Shown here: positions 23,962 to 35,800 of the stretch, one piece after another | Layout: every line of letters starts with the position of its first letter | Position numbering within the stretch: the stretch's first letter is position 1 | Source of the DNA: Gavia stellata | Lineage: Eukaryota > Chordata > Aves > Gaviiformes > Gaviidae | DNA length: 64,000 nt | NCBI RefSeq assembly: GCF_030936135.1 | Contig: NC_082594.1 | Location: 51,961,369-52,025,368, forward strand | Reading direction: 5' to 3' | Translations under genes and position numbers: made by a program | Notes under the pieces: model-generated | Seen by the model: only the letters and a program-made list of their open reading frames with translations | Databases searched by the model: none | Told to the model about the DNA's origin: nothing

Positions 23962-24182
23962 TGTGGTGGGTTGACCTTGGCGGGCTGCCAGACCTCCATC
24001 CAGTCACTCTCACCCACCCAGCTGTTTTCTCACTACCCCTCCTCAACAGGACAGGGGGAGAAAAGAAGACAAAAAAGCTCATGGGTCAAGATAAAGACAG
24101 AAGCATGAGCGGTGCAGGGGGTTGGGCAATGGGGGTTGTGGACAGTCCATAACAGTTCCTCTTTGCCACCTCCTCCTCCTGA
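23962..24182 (-). mobile_element. Internally deleted LTR fragment, same family as the copy at 2.0 kb
   Basis: Starts TGTGGTGGGTTGACC and shares the ACAGGACAGGGGGAGAAAA and AAAAGCTCATGGGT segments with the 2022-2971 LTR. The middle part containing the AATAAA region is missing: the sequence jumps from GATAAAGACAG to a GGTTGTGGACAGTCCATAAC segment, and only about 220 bp remain. It is the LTR's 3' portion in minus orientation. Confidence 0.75.
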
Positions 24183-27100
24183 AGTTGGGAAGTTCAGTAA
24201 CTGCATCAAAGCTGTAATAAGTTCTTTTTCATTGAACAATGTTAATATCATGGCCTTGGGCCAAAATATGTTTTTTCTGTCTCCAGGTAGTTATGTTAAA
24301 TCTATGTCATTTTATGGGAATTTTAATATCCGTCAGGAAAAAAAAGTGTTACCAGCTTGGATCTTCAGTCACTGTTTTCAGTGCCTCTGTGGGTACACAA
24401 TAATGATTGCCATTTTTCATTTATATCTCTGCAATTTTCTTAAAAAGAATTTATGAAATTGGCTATGAAAAAGCAAGCAAGGTAAAGTCTCAGGAAGGTT
24501 TGGATGTATGTGGTAATCAGTACAGTATTCAGGACTTTTAAAACAGCTTTTGCTGGGTATCTGACATGTTTATATGAGTTTAATTTAATCACCTGTATTA
24601 ATGACTTGTCATTAAACTTTCTGTAACAAAAGATTTCAACTCTTCAATTCAGTGTAACAAATAAGAGTTCTCTAAGCAAAATGCGCTCATCTTGAAAACA
24701 CAAAGCAGATATACTCCAAGATCAGACTGTAGTTTGCTGTACTTTTCAAGCTTTAACCACTCAGGGCAAGACTGTCAACATTAAGTAAACATTTCCAGGG
24801 TAAGGAATAGATCTGGTTAACTTTAATGTGTTCACAGTCTGATTTATTTTGTCGAATAGATCAAAGACAATTCAAGGAGCTTTTAGTATAGAAGACACCA
24901 AGAAGGATTTGCACCTAACGGCAAGCAGGAACACTTAATTTTAAGCATTTTCATGATTATGTGTGACATACTCCTTTTGCTAAATGCTTCACATTTTCCG
25001 TTGCATTTCCACATACAGGTATTACTTATTTTTACTTTTTTAGTCAAGATTTTTATTATTGATATTAAGCAAATCTATATTTGTACAGAACAAGAAATTT
25101 TATGTGCAAGTTACCAATTACTGCATCATTTATTTTTTGTATCATTTATTTTTTGACCTTTATTTTTTGGATCTGTTGTTGCTACCAGCAGTAAGTTTCT
25201 GCACATTCAGTGTTGCCTGTACAAAGGAATACTTGTCTTTTGAAACAGACACAGCTATCACTGACACTGGTCAGATCAAGATCGAATCGTAACAGCTCAG
25301 TCAAAGCCAAATGCAGTCCATTTTTTTAGACATGTCTTGACTTTAGCAGGCTTTGAATCAAGCTCAAATGACTGTGGGTTTCCCTCTCCATTTTCCTCAG
25401 GCAAGCAAGTCCTTGCTTGCAGGAAACCTATCTCGTTCTGTGGTGTAGGAGCTGGTTGCGGGAGGTCAGAATGTGAGGAGCCCAGGTCCGTGGCAGAAAT
25501 GCTTTCTGAGCCCCAGGAAGCCCTGAGGCAGAACTGCACAGCTCTACCAGTCTCTCATGAGAAGAAGGGAAAGCAGCTCAAGGCAGTAGCTGAGCAGTGG
25601 TGGAATGAAGCACAATTACATCTTCCCTGATTCTTATGGATCAGAGAGATGTTCATTTAAAATGTGTGCAGAAGAAAGAATGTGCTGAATGCTATTTTAA
25701 TGTACTTATGTGGAAACTGTATTTGCATATTTTGCAGATACTTCTCAAGTGCTTTTTTTTTTTTTAAATGTGGACCTCTCTAACACTGACAGACTTTATA
25801 ATTGTGTACCATTATTAGAGAGTTTATCAGTAGCTAATGTATGAATATAACAGCAGGTTGACTGCAAACATTTTTATTGTGCTGTAGTCACTAAATGCAC
25901 TACTAAATTGTCAAAACAAAATCATACAGAACTTGCTGTTTTGGAGTCTCATTAACAACTCAAATCAGGTTCAGCCAAAGGTCTGTAAAGCTTTGAAGAG
26001 AACTTTAGCACTTTTTTAGGGAAAGCACTGTTTTTTATACATGTATTTTGAAATTACAGAAAATAGAGAATATACCAAAGCACTTAAAAGGTATATACAA
26101 ATTAATTACTACATCATGAACTAAAAGACATAAAAGAAAGAGTCAGAGATATTTAATGAAGGAAAATCTTCCAGACAGTCAGACAGTGAGACAGAACTGT
26201 GGTAGTTATGAACAAGATTAATATTACTCATATTACGGTAGCATCTAGGTCTATGGCAGTTCTGTGATCATCTGTCGCTTCAATAAATTCCATACAAACT
26301 CATACTACCCAAAAGGGATAAAATAATATAATTATCAAGAAGAGGAAGCAGGAAAAGAAGCAGGAAAAGGGGCAGGAAAGAGGAAGTAGAAGGGGAAGGA
26401 AAGGAAACTTAAGGGTCTAGTAATATCCTCATTTAGCATATAGGAATTCAGAGTGTAATATTAAGTAATTTGCTCAAGGTCACTCACATGTGGGAAGGTA
26501 TTTTAAATCTCCTAAGTATTAGCTCCATGAATTATCTAGAACTGATATTCATATGTATTGGAACCGTTCCTTCCCATTAAATTGTCACGCTTGATTTTCT
26601 TTTTTCACAGTAGCTTTACTCTCTCTTTCTATATGTTGATTTTCCAGAAAAATGTTTTCTTATTTCCTGTCTCTATTTTATGGTTTGAGGGGAACAACCG
26701 GGAAGAGATCTTCTCTGACTGTCTCCCAAGCCAGTTACAATTGCAGTTCTTCAAACGAAGGAAATGAAGACCACAAGAAGTGGTGCCACAGTTCAACTAC
26801 TTCCAACCACTTGTCCCTGGAGCACAATCTTTCCCTGAGTTTTGTCTGGATTAGTATAGTTTTGAATGGCTTCCAGTACACGTCTATTCAAAAAGTACAA
26901 TTCAAGCTTTTAAAAAATCACAAACTATCAAAACCAAAACAAAATCAAGACCTTGTTCACTTCTTCCTGAGGCAAATGGAAGAGCAAATGTAATTAATTT
27001 TTTTATGTGAGCTGCATTTACTTCTCTGGTGAATGCAGTTTCCAAAAACAAAGCCTCCTTGGTGTGAAGTGGTAAAATTCTGTAGCCTTTTACAATGACA

Positions 27101-27594
27101 AATTCTCTTTACTCTTGGGACTATGTCTCCCTTACTTTGGAAATGGAAGAAAAGCCAGATGATAACAATGATTTAAACAGAAAGTAGGTACCTAAATCTA
27201 AAATTGTAATGCCTACTCATCTGTCACTGAAGTGAAAGGAGATTATACTAAATCAGGTCCTACAGTTACTATTACTAAATTTTTCCAAGTTAGAAATCCT
27301 GAACAACTTAGCATCTGCTCAATTGCTACTGAAAAACCCAACGTAAAAAATAATATAACACACAAAATGTAGCTGGGGCGGCTGTATACTTCTAAAATGC
27401 TTTTGATGAAAAATTGTGAAGTGCCTTTAAACAAACCTTGTATGTTGAAGTATCTATTTGTACAATGAAAACCTGAGCTTCAGTTTCCCTCCAGGCATGA
27501 AGGATTGCAAATGTACATTTCTCATCCTCATGACAGTCACTTAAGCACTAAACTGGAGGCTGTCAGTTGGGTAGAAAAAAAGGTAGTAAAACCT
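24183..27594. other. Unassigned intergenic sequence
   Basis: Mostly AT-rich. A GC-richer patch at about 25380-25630 has open frames on both strands (25337-25630 plus, 25539-25297 minus) with no domain. The purine-rich repeat at 26.3 kb is listed separately. Confidence 0.5.
26338..26407. repeat. Purine-rich AGCAGGAAAAG repeat
   Basis: About 70 bases of almost only A and G, built from imperfect GCAGGAAAAG and GGAAGTAGAAGGGG units. Confidence 0.8.
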
Positions 27595-27654
27595 CACAGA
27601 ATCACAGAATCACTACGGTTGGAAAAGACCTGTAAGATCATCAAGTCCAACCTG

Positions 27655-27785
27655 AAAAAAAAAAAAAAAAAAAACAAAAAAAAAAACCAAAAACCCACAA
27701 ACAACCCACGCAAGCCAACCACCACACAACAACAACAAGGCACAACACACCAAAAACCAACCCACCCAACACCACACAGCACCAT
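27655..27785. repeat. A-rich then CA-rich low-complexity block in the CR1 3' UTR
   Basis: On the plus strand a nearly pure A run (about 27656-27686, broken by single C) grades into a CAA/CCA-rich segment up to the end of the CR1 reading frame. On the CR1 sense strand it is G/T-rich leading to a long T run. It lies between the stop codon and the conserved 3' terminus, so it is part of the element. Confidence 0.8.
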
Positions 27786-27790
27786 GTCCA

Positions 27791-29602
27791 TCAAGCTACA
27801 TCCCACAATGCCACATCCACACGCTCCTTGAATACTTCCAGGGAGGGTGACTCTACCACCTCCCTGGGCAGCCTATTCCAATGTTTCACTACTCTCTCAG
27901 TAAAGAACTTTTTCCTAATATCTAGCCTGAACCTCCCCTGGCGCAACTCGAGGCCATTTCCTCTTGTCCTGTCACTAGTCACTTGGGAGAAGAGACCAAC
28001 ACCCACCTCTCTGCAACCCCCCTTCAGGTAGTTGTAGAGAGCGATAAGGTCTCCCCTCAGCCTCCTCTTCTCCAGGCTGAACAACCCCAGTTCCCTCAGC
28101 CGCTCCTCATAAGACTTGTGTTCCAGACCCCTCACCAGCTTTGTCGCCCTTCTCTGGACACGCTCCAGCACCTCAATGTCTTTCTTGTAGTGAGGGGCCC
28201 AAAACTGAACACAGTATTCGAGGTGCGGCCTCACCAGCGCCGAGTACAGAGGCATGATCACCTCCCTGCTCCTGCTGGCCACACCATTTCTGATACAAGC
28301 CAGGATGCCGTTGGCCTTCTTGGCCACCTGGGCACACTGCTGGCTCATATTCAGCCGGGTGTCGATCAACACCCCCAGGTCCTTTTCTGCGGGGGAGCTT
28401 TCCAGCCACTCGTCCCCAAGCCTGTAGCATTGCCTGGGGTTGTTGTGGCCAAAGTGTAGAACCCGGCACTTGGCCTTATTGAACTTCATCCGGTTGGTCT
28501 CAGCCCATCGATCCAGCCTGTCTAGATCCCTCTGCAGAGCCTTCCTACCCTCAAGCAGATCAACACTCCCTCCCAACTTGGTGTCGTCTGCAAACTTGCT
28601 GAGGGTGCACTCTATCCCCTCATCCAGATCATCAATGAAGACATTAAACAAGACCGGTCCCAAAACCGAGCCCTGGGGGACTCCGCTTGTGACCGGCCGC
28701 CAGCTGGATTTCACCCCATTCACCACAACCCTCTGGGCTCGGCCATCCAGCCAGTTTTTTACCCAGCGAAGAGTGTACCTGTCTAAACCACAGGCCGCCA
28801 GCTTCTCTAGGAGAATACTGTGGGGAACAGTGTCAAAGGCTTTGCTGAAGTCCAGGTAGACAACATCAACAGCCTTCCCCTCATCCACTAGGCGGGTCAC
28901 CTGGTCATAGAAGGAGATCAGGTTGGTCAAGCAGGACCTGCCTTTCATGAACCCGTGCTGGCTGGGCCTGATCCCTTGGGTATCCTGCACGTGTCCCATG
29001 AGCGCCCTCAAGATGAGCCTCTCCATAACCTTCCCCGGCACCGAGGTCAGGCTGACAGGCCTGTAGTTCCCCGGATCCTCCTTCCGACCCTTCTTGTAGA
29101 TGGGCGTCACGTTGGCAAGCCTCCAGTCATCCGGGACCTCCCCCGTTGACCAGGACTGTTGATAAATGATGGAGAGCGGCTTGGCAAGCTCCTCCGCCAG
29201 CTCTCTCAGCACCCTTGGGTGGATGCCATCAGGCCCCATAGACTTATGAGTCTCCAGGTGGCATAGCAGGTCGTTAACTGCTTCCTCCTGGATCATGGGG
29301 AGCCTATTTTGCTCTCCATCCCTGTCATCCAGCTCAGGGAGACGGATACCCTGAGGATACCTGGTGTGGCTGTTAAAGACTGAGGCGAAGAAGGCATTAA
29401 GTACCTCAGCCTTTTCCTCATCCTTCGTGACAATGTTCCCCGCCGCATCCAGTAGAGGATGGAGATCCTCCTTGGCCCCCTTTTTGTCGTTAATGTATTT
29501 ATAGAAGCTTTTTTTGTTGTCCCTCACGACCGTGGCCAGGTTGAGCTCTAGCTGGGCTTTCGCCTTCCTAATTCCCTCCCTGCATGACCTAACGACCTGC
29601 AT
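27791..29602 (-). CDS. CR1 ORF2 fragment: reverse transcriptase, endonuclease missing
   Basis: A 603-codon frame ending in TGA. Non-LTR reverse-transcriptase blocks are seen in order: NYRPVSL at about 179-185; [15 protein letters not shown] at about 214-228; motif [10 protein letters not shown] with catalytic D251; motif [15 protein letters not shown] at about 306-319; motif C FADD at 337-340 with both aspartates. The CR1-type C-terminal region, including [11 protein letters not shown] at about 460-470, runs to the stop. The ATG is simply the first one after the truncation; the natural ORF2 begins far upstream with the endonuclease. All catalytic residues are present, but without the endonuclease and a promoter the copy is presumably non-autonomous. 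Confidence 0.9.
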   Translation of the reverse strand: MQVVRSCREGIRKAKAQLELNLATVVRDNKKSFYKYINDKKGAKEDLHPLLDAAGNIVTKDEEKAEVLNAFFASVFNSHTRYPQGIRLPELDDRDGEQNRLPMIQEEAVNDLLCHLETHKSMGPDGIHPRVLRELAEELAKPLSIIYQQSWSTGEVPDDWRLANVTPIYKKGRKEDPGNYRPVSLTSVPGKVMERLILRALMGHVQDTQGIRPSQHGFMKGRSCLTNLISFYDQVTRLVDEGKAVDVVYLDFSKAFDTVPHSILLEKLAACGLDRYTLRWVKNWLDGRAQRVVVNGVKSSWRPVTSGVPQGSVLGPVLFNVFIDDLDEGIECTLSKFADDTKLGGSVDLLEGRKALQRDLDRLDRWAETNRMKFNKAKCRVLHFGHNNPRQCYRLGDEWLESSPAEKDLGVLIDTRLNMSQQCAQVAKKANGILACIRNGVASRSREVIMPLYSALVRPHLEYCVQFWAPHYKKDIEVLERVQRRATKLVRGLEHKSYEERLRELGLFSLEKRRLRGDLIALYNYLKGGCREVGVGLFSQVTSDRTRGNGLELRQGRFRLDIRKKFFTERVVKHWNRLPREVVESPSLEVFKERVDVALWDVA

Positions 29603-29610
29603 GACCTAAC

Positions 29611-32559
29611 AGGTCCTCTCTAAAGGACCTGTTGTATTAGCAGAATATGTCAAGATTTACCAGGCCAGGTAAAGAAAGGAAATCTTAACCTGTCTTTTTA
29701 GCTTAGAGTTATGATATTTAAGCAGAGATTAAAACCTTGATTTCCCATCCCTGTTCCAATAATTTATTATATTATTTTTATTTTCTAATGAATTTTAATA
29801 TAAGCAACTGTCAACATGATTGTGAGCAAAGAAATAAAACCCAACCATTTCCTTCAGTCCCCTTGCTGGCTTTTGAATGTTCTTTTCTTAATCAGGTAAT
29901 TTAAAATTATTTACTGCTTAATAGCTCATCTTAAGCAGGAGGAAAGGTTGCTAGAATTATAAAAACCTTCTAAATTTGGAGCTATGGCACTTCTACAAAG
30001 ATAGCAACTGTCTGTGTGAATTTCTATAGCAAGTAAGATAAATTCAGCATTGATTTTCTGTTACACAGATGAGACCAGAGCTAACAAGTTGTTTTCAAAA
30101 AATACCAGTCGTTTTTGAAATAGTGGTTTCACGTATATATTTTCATGCTAGAATTAGCAATCTCCAGTGTGGCATCAAATATAAGAGACATTCTGCTGCT
30201 CAGCACTTGACTATTGGCCACATCAATGTGCTGGTAAGTCAGGATCTCATTTTCAAGTCTCTTCCTCTCTCACTGTGTAGAGAGCCTTGGTTTCTAACAC
30301 AGGGTCCTCAATCCCCTTCCAAGGATACCACCAGGCACAGAGACACCAGTATTCCTTTTTAAACCTAACTCGTAGTTTTACATGTACGGTACAAATACAT
30401 ATAACTGCCACAGAGTATGCTAGAGAGAGTTGGATACAGTTGAGTTGTGGATCAAAAAAGGTAAGGTTAATTTTACTATATATAAGCCTTCAAAAGCCAA
30501 GCGTAATATGTAGGTGTAATTCATTCCACTGTTAAAGAATGTCCTAGAGGGCTTATCACTTGCCACTACTTTGGAAAATATCCAGAAAAGTTTATGTAGG
30601 CTAAATAGCTAACTTTTAGAGAGTTAATCCATTTCAAATTATGGGTCCATGCCCACAAGATGATTAAGCCTTTCCTTTTAAGTGAAGTATGTCACTGCTG
30701 CAAAGAAAGTACTCAACTTTGTCATGATTTGGCCTTTTTACCTTTTAAAGCTGAGTCCAGAGCAGAAATTTTCTGAATACATTAATTCAAATTCTAATAC
30801 GCAACTTCAACACGTAATCAGACTTTTTTCCATTTTATTCAATCATCTGGTGATTGTTAAAGCAGAATGGCCTCTGGCTTTTTGAGGCCCCTTAGGCAAA
30901 TCACATCATGTAGCTATAAAATAAAAATGGTGTAGTCATGCCTACCACTAAAGAGATATTTGATATAATGTGTTATGTATTTTGTTCAAGTGCATCAATG
31001 AAAGCTTGGAAATTATTAGAATGAGACACCTGTAGGGGAATCTTGTTACATGGTACATACAACAAAAAGATACAATCCTGCAGTGAAAATTAAGTGCAAA
31101 TAACAACCATCATTTTAGTATTCAAACATGATCCATATACATTTTACCTTTGTTCATCCACGTGAATGCAAATTCAGGTTATTGTACAGATTTAGAATTT
31201 TAGTTTTAACTTACATCGCTTTTTATTTGAAGTATGTGTTAAGTGCAGTCAGCGTGAAAAGCTCACAAATAGTATACTTTCTTGTGTAATTTCCTTTTGC
31301 TCTATTCTATTTTCAAATTTAGTTTTAAGACTAATTAAAAAGGAAATTTTTAATAGTAACTTTCCTGAGTATTCCAGAACCTCAAATATAGCTATTTATG
31401 AAGCTTATAACATTTAAAAGATGTGTTTATATAAATGTAGTGGAAGACATATTTATTCAATGTTATATTATACATATTTATGTAAAAGCTAGACTTACAA
31501 GTTCACTGTATTGTGGTGCAATATTTGTTAAAGTTCCCAAAGTCTATAGCAAAACTACTGTAAATATCATTATTGTGCCTGTATATGCAAAACTGTAATG
31601 AATAAATCCTTTCCATAGCTAAAATGCAGTGTTTATTTCTAAACAAGAACGACCATTGCAGTGGTTCTTGGGGGAAAAAAATGCATCGCTGTCCATGTAC
31701 TAATAAGGTGGGAGATGTGATTAAACTATTTTGTATATTCTGCAGAAAAAGGGCATTTACTTCTTAGTATGGGCATCTATGTCTTAGCACAGATAACTTT
31801 GTTGATGCTGACAGTTGTTCTGTAGGATAGAATGGTTCAGAAAATCTTAGGTACGCATACGACAGCAAATGCTTATGCAAAATTATGTAAATGAGATGAC
31901 AAATCCTATTTAGTAATACTAATGTCTCTGAAATAATTGAACAACTGTTTCTAAATTACGTAATTCAAGAGACAGATTGTGTCTGTACAGCAGAACAACA
32001 GCAACATGGAAGGCAAGTGACAAATCAGAATATACCAATGTCAAACAGGTGAGATTATAACATAAATTTCCATATACTGTGGGAAAGTATTTGTTCCGAC
32101 TGCATTGGGAACCATATCGACTAGGATATCCTATTAGAGAGGTTATGAATATACAAGGGATGAAACACACAGACAGAGAGAAAATGGTAGATGTAGTTTA
32201 TGATTTATACTAATTTTAGTTAGATTTTAGATTTTAATGGCAATATAACATTGTTGTTTTAAGAACGTATGAGATCCAAACAGAGACAGTAGTCATTCAA
32301 GTTCTGTTGTGGAAAGAAATACTTATTCCATAAGACTACACTATTTCTTTTTTTCCTTTTTTTCTTCTTTTTAGTTTTTCCTTTTAAGCTAGATTTAGTA
32401 AGGGATTCAGCTCCAGATAAATGTAATCAATGCAGAGACTAAAACTCAATCCGACCCAACAAATTCAGGTGATTAAAAGTTCGTGGTAATACTAAGCTTA
32501 AATTCAAGCCGTTCAAGCCATTGGTCAGAGCAACAATTTAAAGCTGAACTGCCCATTCT
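29611..32559. other. Unassigned intergenic sequence
   Basis: AT-rich unique sequence. No gene or repeat was recognised. The 97-codon frame at 30069-30362 has no domain. Confidence 0.5.
32344..32385. repeat. T-rich pyrimidine tract
   Basis: Runs of T with scattered C, about 42 bases, interrupted by a single AG. No splice pattern is evident downstream. Confidence 0.7.
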
Positions 32560-32830
32560 TGCTTCACTTCAATTGTTTCCTGCTTTCTCCACAACAGCCT
32601 GGAGGACATATTGATCCGCTTGTCACTGCAGCATCCTTTAATCTGTTTAAAGATTATTAACATGTTTCCTCTTCTGTGTTCTCTTCTTCAGTCAAAACAA
32701 GCCCAAGCCATTGCATCTTTCCTTGTAGTCATCTTCTCTAGGCTCTCCACAATCATTTCTCATCTTTCCTGAAGATCAGTGTACATTTTGTGAGTTTTGT
32801 CATGAAAACTTCATAACACAGTGAGCTTCT
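32560..32830 (-). mobile_element. Probable ancient CR1/L3-like LINE remnant
   Basis: Contains a plus-strand series like the reverse complement of a CR1/L3 3' region: TTTCCTCTTCTGTGTTCTC, CAAAACAAGCCCAAGCCATT, TTTCCTTGTAGTCATCTTCTC. No reading frame is left. The similarity is weak and judged by eye. Confidence 0.45.
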
Positions 32831-35800
32831 CCACACTTGCTGCTGGAGTTGTTCTATGGGCAGAAGAGAATTTGAAATTCATTGTACCAGAGAAAGAGGG
32901 AGCATGTAACTAGTAACCTAATAGAGAAGATGTTCAACCTTGAGAGCTGTCTAGGCTTACTTTACAATTAGGGAACAGTCAGCCAATTCAGGCACTAGAG
33001 GCTAGGGAGATATGTCACATTAAAGTAGGCACCCACACTGATCAACAAACTAGTCTCTTGGCTCCACGGGCTTCGTTACGTAGATCTTCATTGAACTTGA
33101 GGGGTGGTTAGACAGACAACTGCATCTAGACGTTTAAATTTCTGTCTCTCTAGTCTAAAGCTGAATCTATCTCCAGTGATTATAAAACCTAATAATAATA
33201 AAATTATTAACTCATGGGGAACTAGTGGAAGGGAGATAAAGTAGATAAAGGAGGAATATCCTCCTAAAATTATTATTTTAGAATACACTGTGGCCACAAT
33301 CCCACTGAGAGTTTTCTATGTTTCTACACTCTTTACATTATAGAAAATTGAAGTACAAAACATACATGTGATTACTGAAGTTTCAATAGACATATAATTA
33401 TAGGGATTAATTACAATATTTCCTTTCTTAGTGGCATCAGCCCCAAGTGAATATACCATAAATGCCACTCCATGTGTGTGACCCTGTGTGTATGCCTAGT
33501 ATGAGTGTGTGTCTATAGACTGGAATATCTTACATGCTGTTAGTAGGTTATTTGGTGGGACTATACATACGATTACTGTGAAATTTTGTACTTGCTTTTT
33601 CTTAGTACTTGCTTTTTCTTAGTACATGCTTTCTTTCAGAGACCAGGAAAACAGTTTTAAGTTAGCCCCACTGTCACTATTACGAACTATTCAGAATTGA
33701 GAATATTTGGAAATTTTCTCCTCTAGATAAAGAACAAATATTTCTTTTGTCAATTATCACACTTGCACAGAATCATTGTGGAGATAAAATTTTAAACACT
33801 GGGGGCTTTTTTTCAAATTTCCATGTTGTCAGTAATAGAATTATCTAGTGCATGCCTATAGAGTTTTTTTACATTTATTATCTACACATATTATCGTTCA
33901 TCTGTATTCTTCCTTGTTCTGACTTTCAAGTCATCCAATATGCAAAAAAGGTAAAAATCATACCTTATTATGATTTATTCTTTTGTATAAAAAAGATTAT
34001 TTTGTTTCTATAAGATTGTCTTACATAGGCAAAGTCTGGAGAAAGAAGCTTGGAATCTTGGTAAGTATGAAAGAAGCAAAAACAATAAAAGATTTGAAGT
34101 GTGAAAGCCTATAGATCAAATAGAATTACATAACATTGTGAAGTATCTCAAATTGCTTTTCAAATTTACACATGCCCTGCCTGTTGAAGCATGGACAATG
34201 CTATGACGTGTGGAGTGTATGACCCTGTATCATGCCCTGCAGCCCACCTCCAGCCACTGAAGCATTAGTAACTTTGCTGTGCTTGGCTCACAGCCTCTAG
34301 TCTTTGTTCTGTGTTTTCACTTAGAGGAGAAGGTCAGATAATTTACTAGAAATGTATAAATCTTCAGGTGTCAATTACTATGCGATGATTTTCCTGTGGA
34401 TCAGTCACAACTTTGAGAGCAGGTACCTATGTCATTTGGTACAGGTTTTTTTCTTCCAGCTTTGGCTGGCTCACTTTTCCTCACCTGCCCTTAGCCAGGG
34501 AACTGTTCTGAAGAGTAAGAAATGTACTCCTACACAGAGGGGAAAACAGATTCTTTGTATACGTCTCCTCTCCATTTGGCATCACCTTATTTCTGTGTGA
34601 GGTATTGCTTTTTGATTTTGCCTGAATTAGTCAAAGCGTTTACAATATTGTAAATATAAATCTGTTAATGCAAATATGATAGATTACATTCACTGCATGG
34701 GTAGTTGGCATAATAATATGCAAAAAGGAGAAAATAGTACACCATTTCTAATAAACACATATATTCTAGCAATTTATTTATATGTTCCTGGTATGGATAA
34801 TTCATATAAATATATGGTCTTAGGTTCCAGGCCTTTTTAGTAGCATTGCTACTTTTACCCTGTTTGTGTGTCACAGTTTTTTCTCTTGCTGGTTTTTTTT
34901 TTAATAGAAAGGTCTATGTTTTCTATTTTCCAATTTTTTGTAGTGCTTAAACTAGAATCAAATGTTCCCTATTATATGTAATGCAACAACTACATGAAAT
35001 GTAGTGATGTAGCTTGTGGAGAGACAGAAGAGAAAATTGGAGGTATACCTATTTGTATCTATAAAAGTTTGGAGTTATGTATACATATACATACATGCCT
35101 TCTCTCCAAAGCTGTAGTCAGTTTGGGATGAAGATATTAAGACACTTAAAGCTTTAATGTAAAGTATTGGGTTTCATTATCCTTAAGATAAAAGTCTCAT
35201 GAGTTAAGACAAGCTCAATAATTTAGCTGAGCTTTATACATCAAGCCAGCCTTAACTGTTTAACTCAGATCATAATTACAAAGTAATATATGTTATATTG
35301 TTTTCACAAAAGGTATTTTGCCTGAATTTATTTTTTAAAAGTTGTAATATATTATATTCAATATTTAAAAGTTTTGGTTCAGCACATTAAGTACTGTATT
35401 TAGAAAGAAAAACAAACCCCCAGTAATACGAAAAGTCAGTCTTTCAAAATGCTTTATATTTGGGAAAGGAATCTCATAAACATCACAGTCCCAATTATTT
35501 GTTTTCTAGGTTATTGTGCAGTTACGCAAATTGGATGGTAAATATCTGCTAAAATTATTTTGTACTCTGTGTATATAAACAAAAATAATTACACTTGGTG
35601 AAAAGCTATACAGAATTAAGCCAAAGAAACACTTAGATTTTCATAAACAACTTATTTTCCTCTATTTGCATTATAATGATGAGAGACAAATGCAGAACTT
35701 AATAGAGATACTCACATTTAGCATTTTAAAATTACAGTTTAGAAACATGGTAAATTGAAATGGTTTGGGCAACTAGTAAATTTTGTAGAAAATTAGTACA

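Larger units (their letters stand above)
27595..29610 (-). mobile_element. CR1 LINE, 5'-truncated, young copy
   Basis: The 3' end is typical of CR1: on the minus strand the terminal segment TTGGACTTGATGATCTT is followed by two tandem ATTCTGTG octamers (27610-27595) and no poly(A) tail. Next to it is an unusually long T-rich and GT-rich 3' UTR segment (27655-27785, minus sense). Upstream is a reverse-transcriptase frame with no stops. The element starts just before the reverse-transcriptase region, so the endonuclease domain and ORF1 are missing. The 5' junction carries a 15-bp direct duplication (29579-29593 and 29596-29610). The intact frame suggests recent insertion. Confidence 0.93.

Noticed and set aside
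2022..24182. The 2.0-kb LTR and the 24.0-kb fragment as one provirus
   Set aside because: They are 21 kb apart, one is internally deleted, and no retroviral coding sequence lies between them.
27505..27831. A Lys/Thr/Pro-rich 108-codon frame
   Set aside because: It is a translation of the A-rich and CA-rich CR1 3' UTR block.
27983..29149. Plus-strand open frames of 64-158 codons
   Set aside because: They are antisense shadows of the CR1 reverse-transcriptase frame at 29602-27791.
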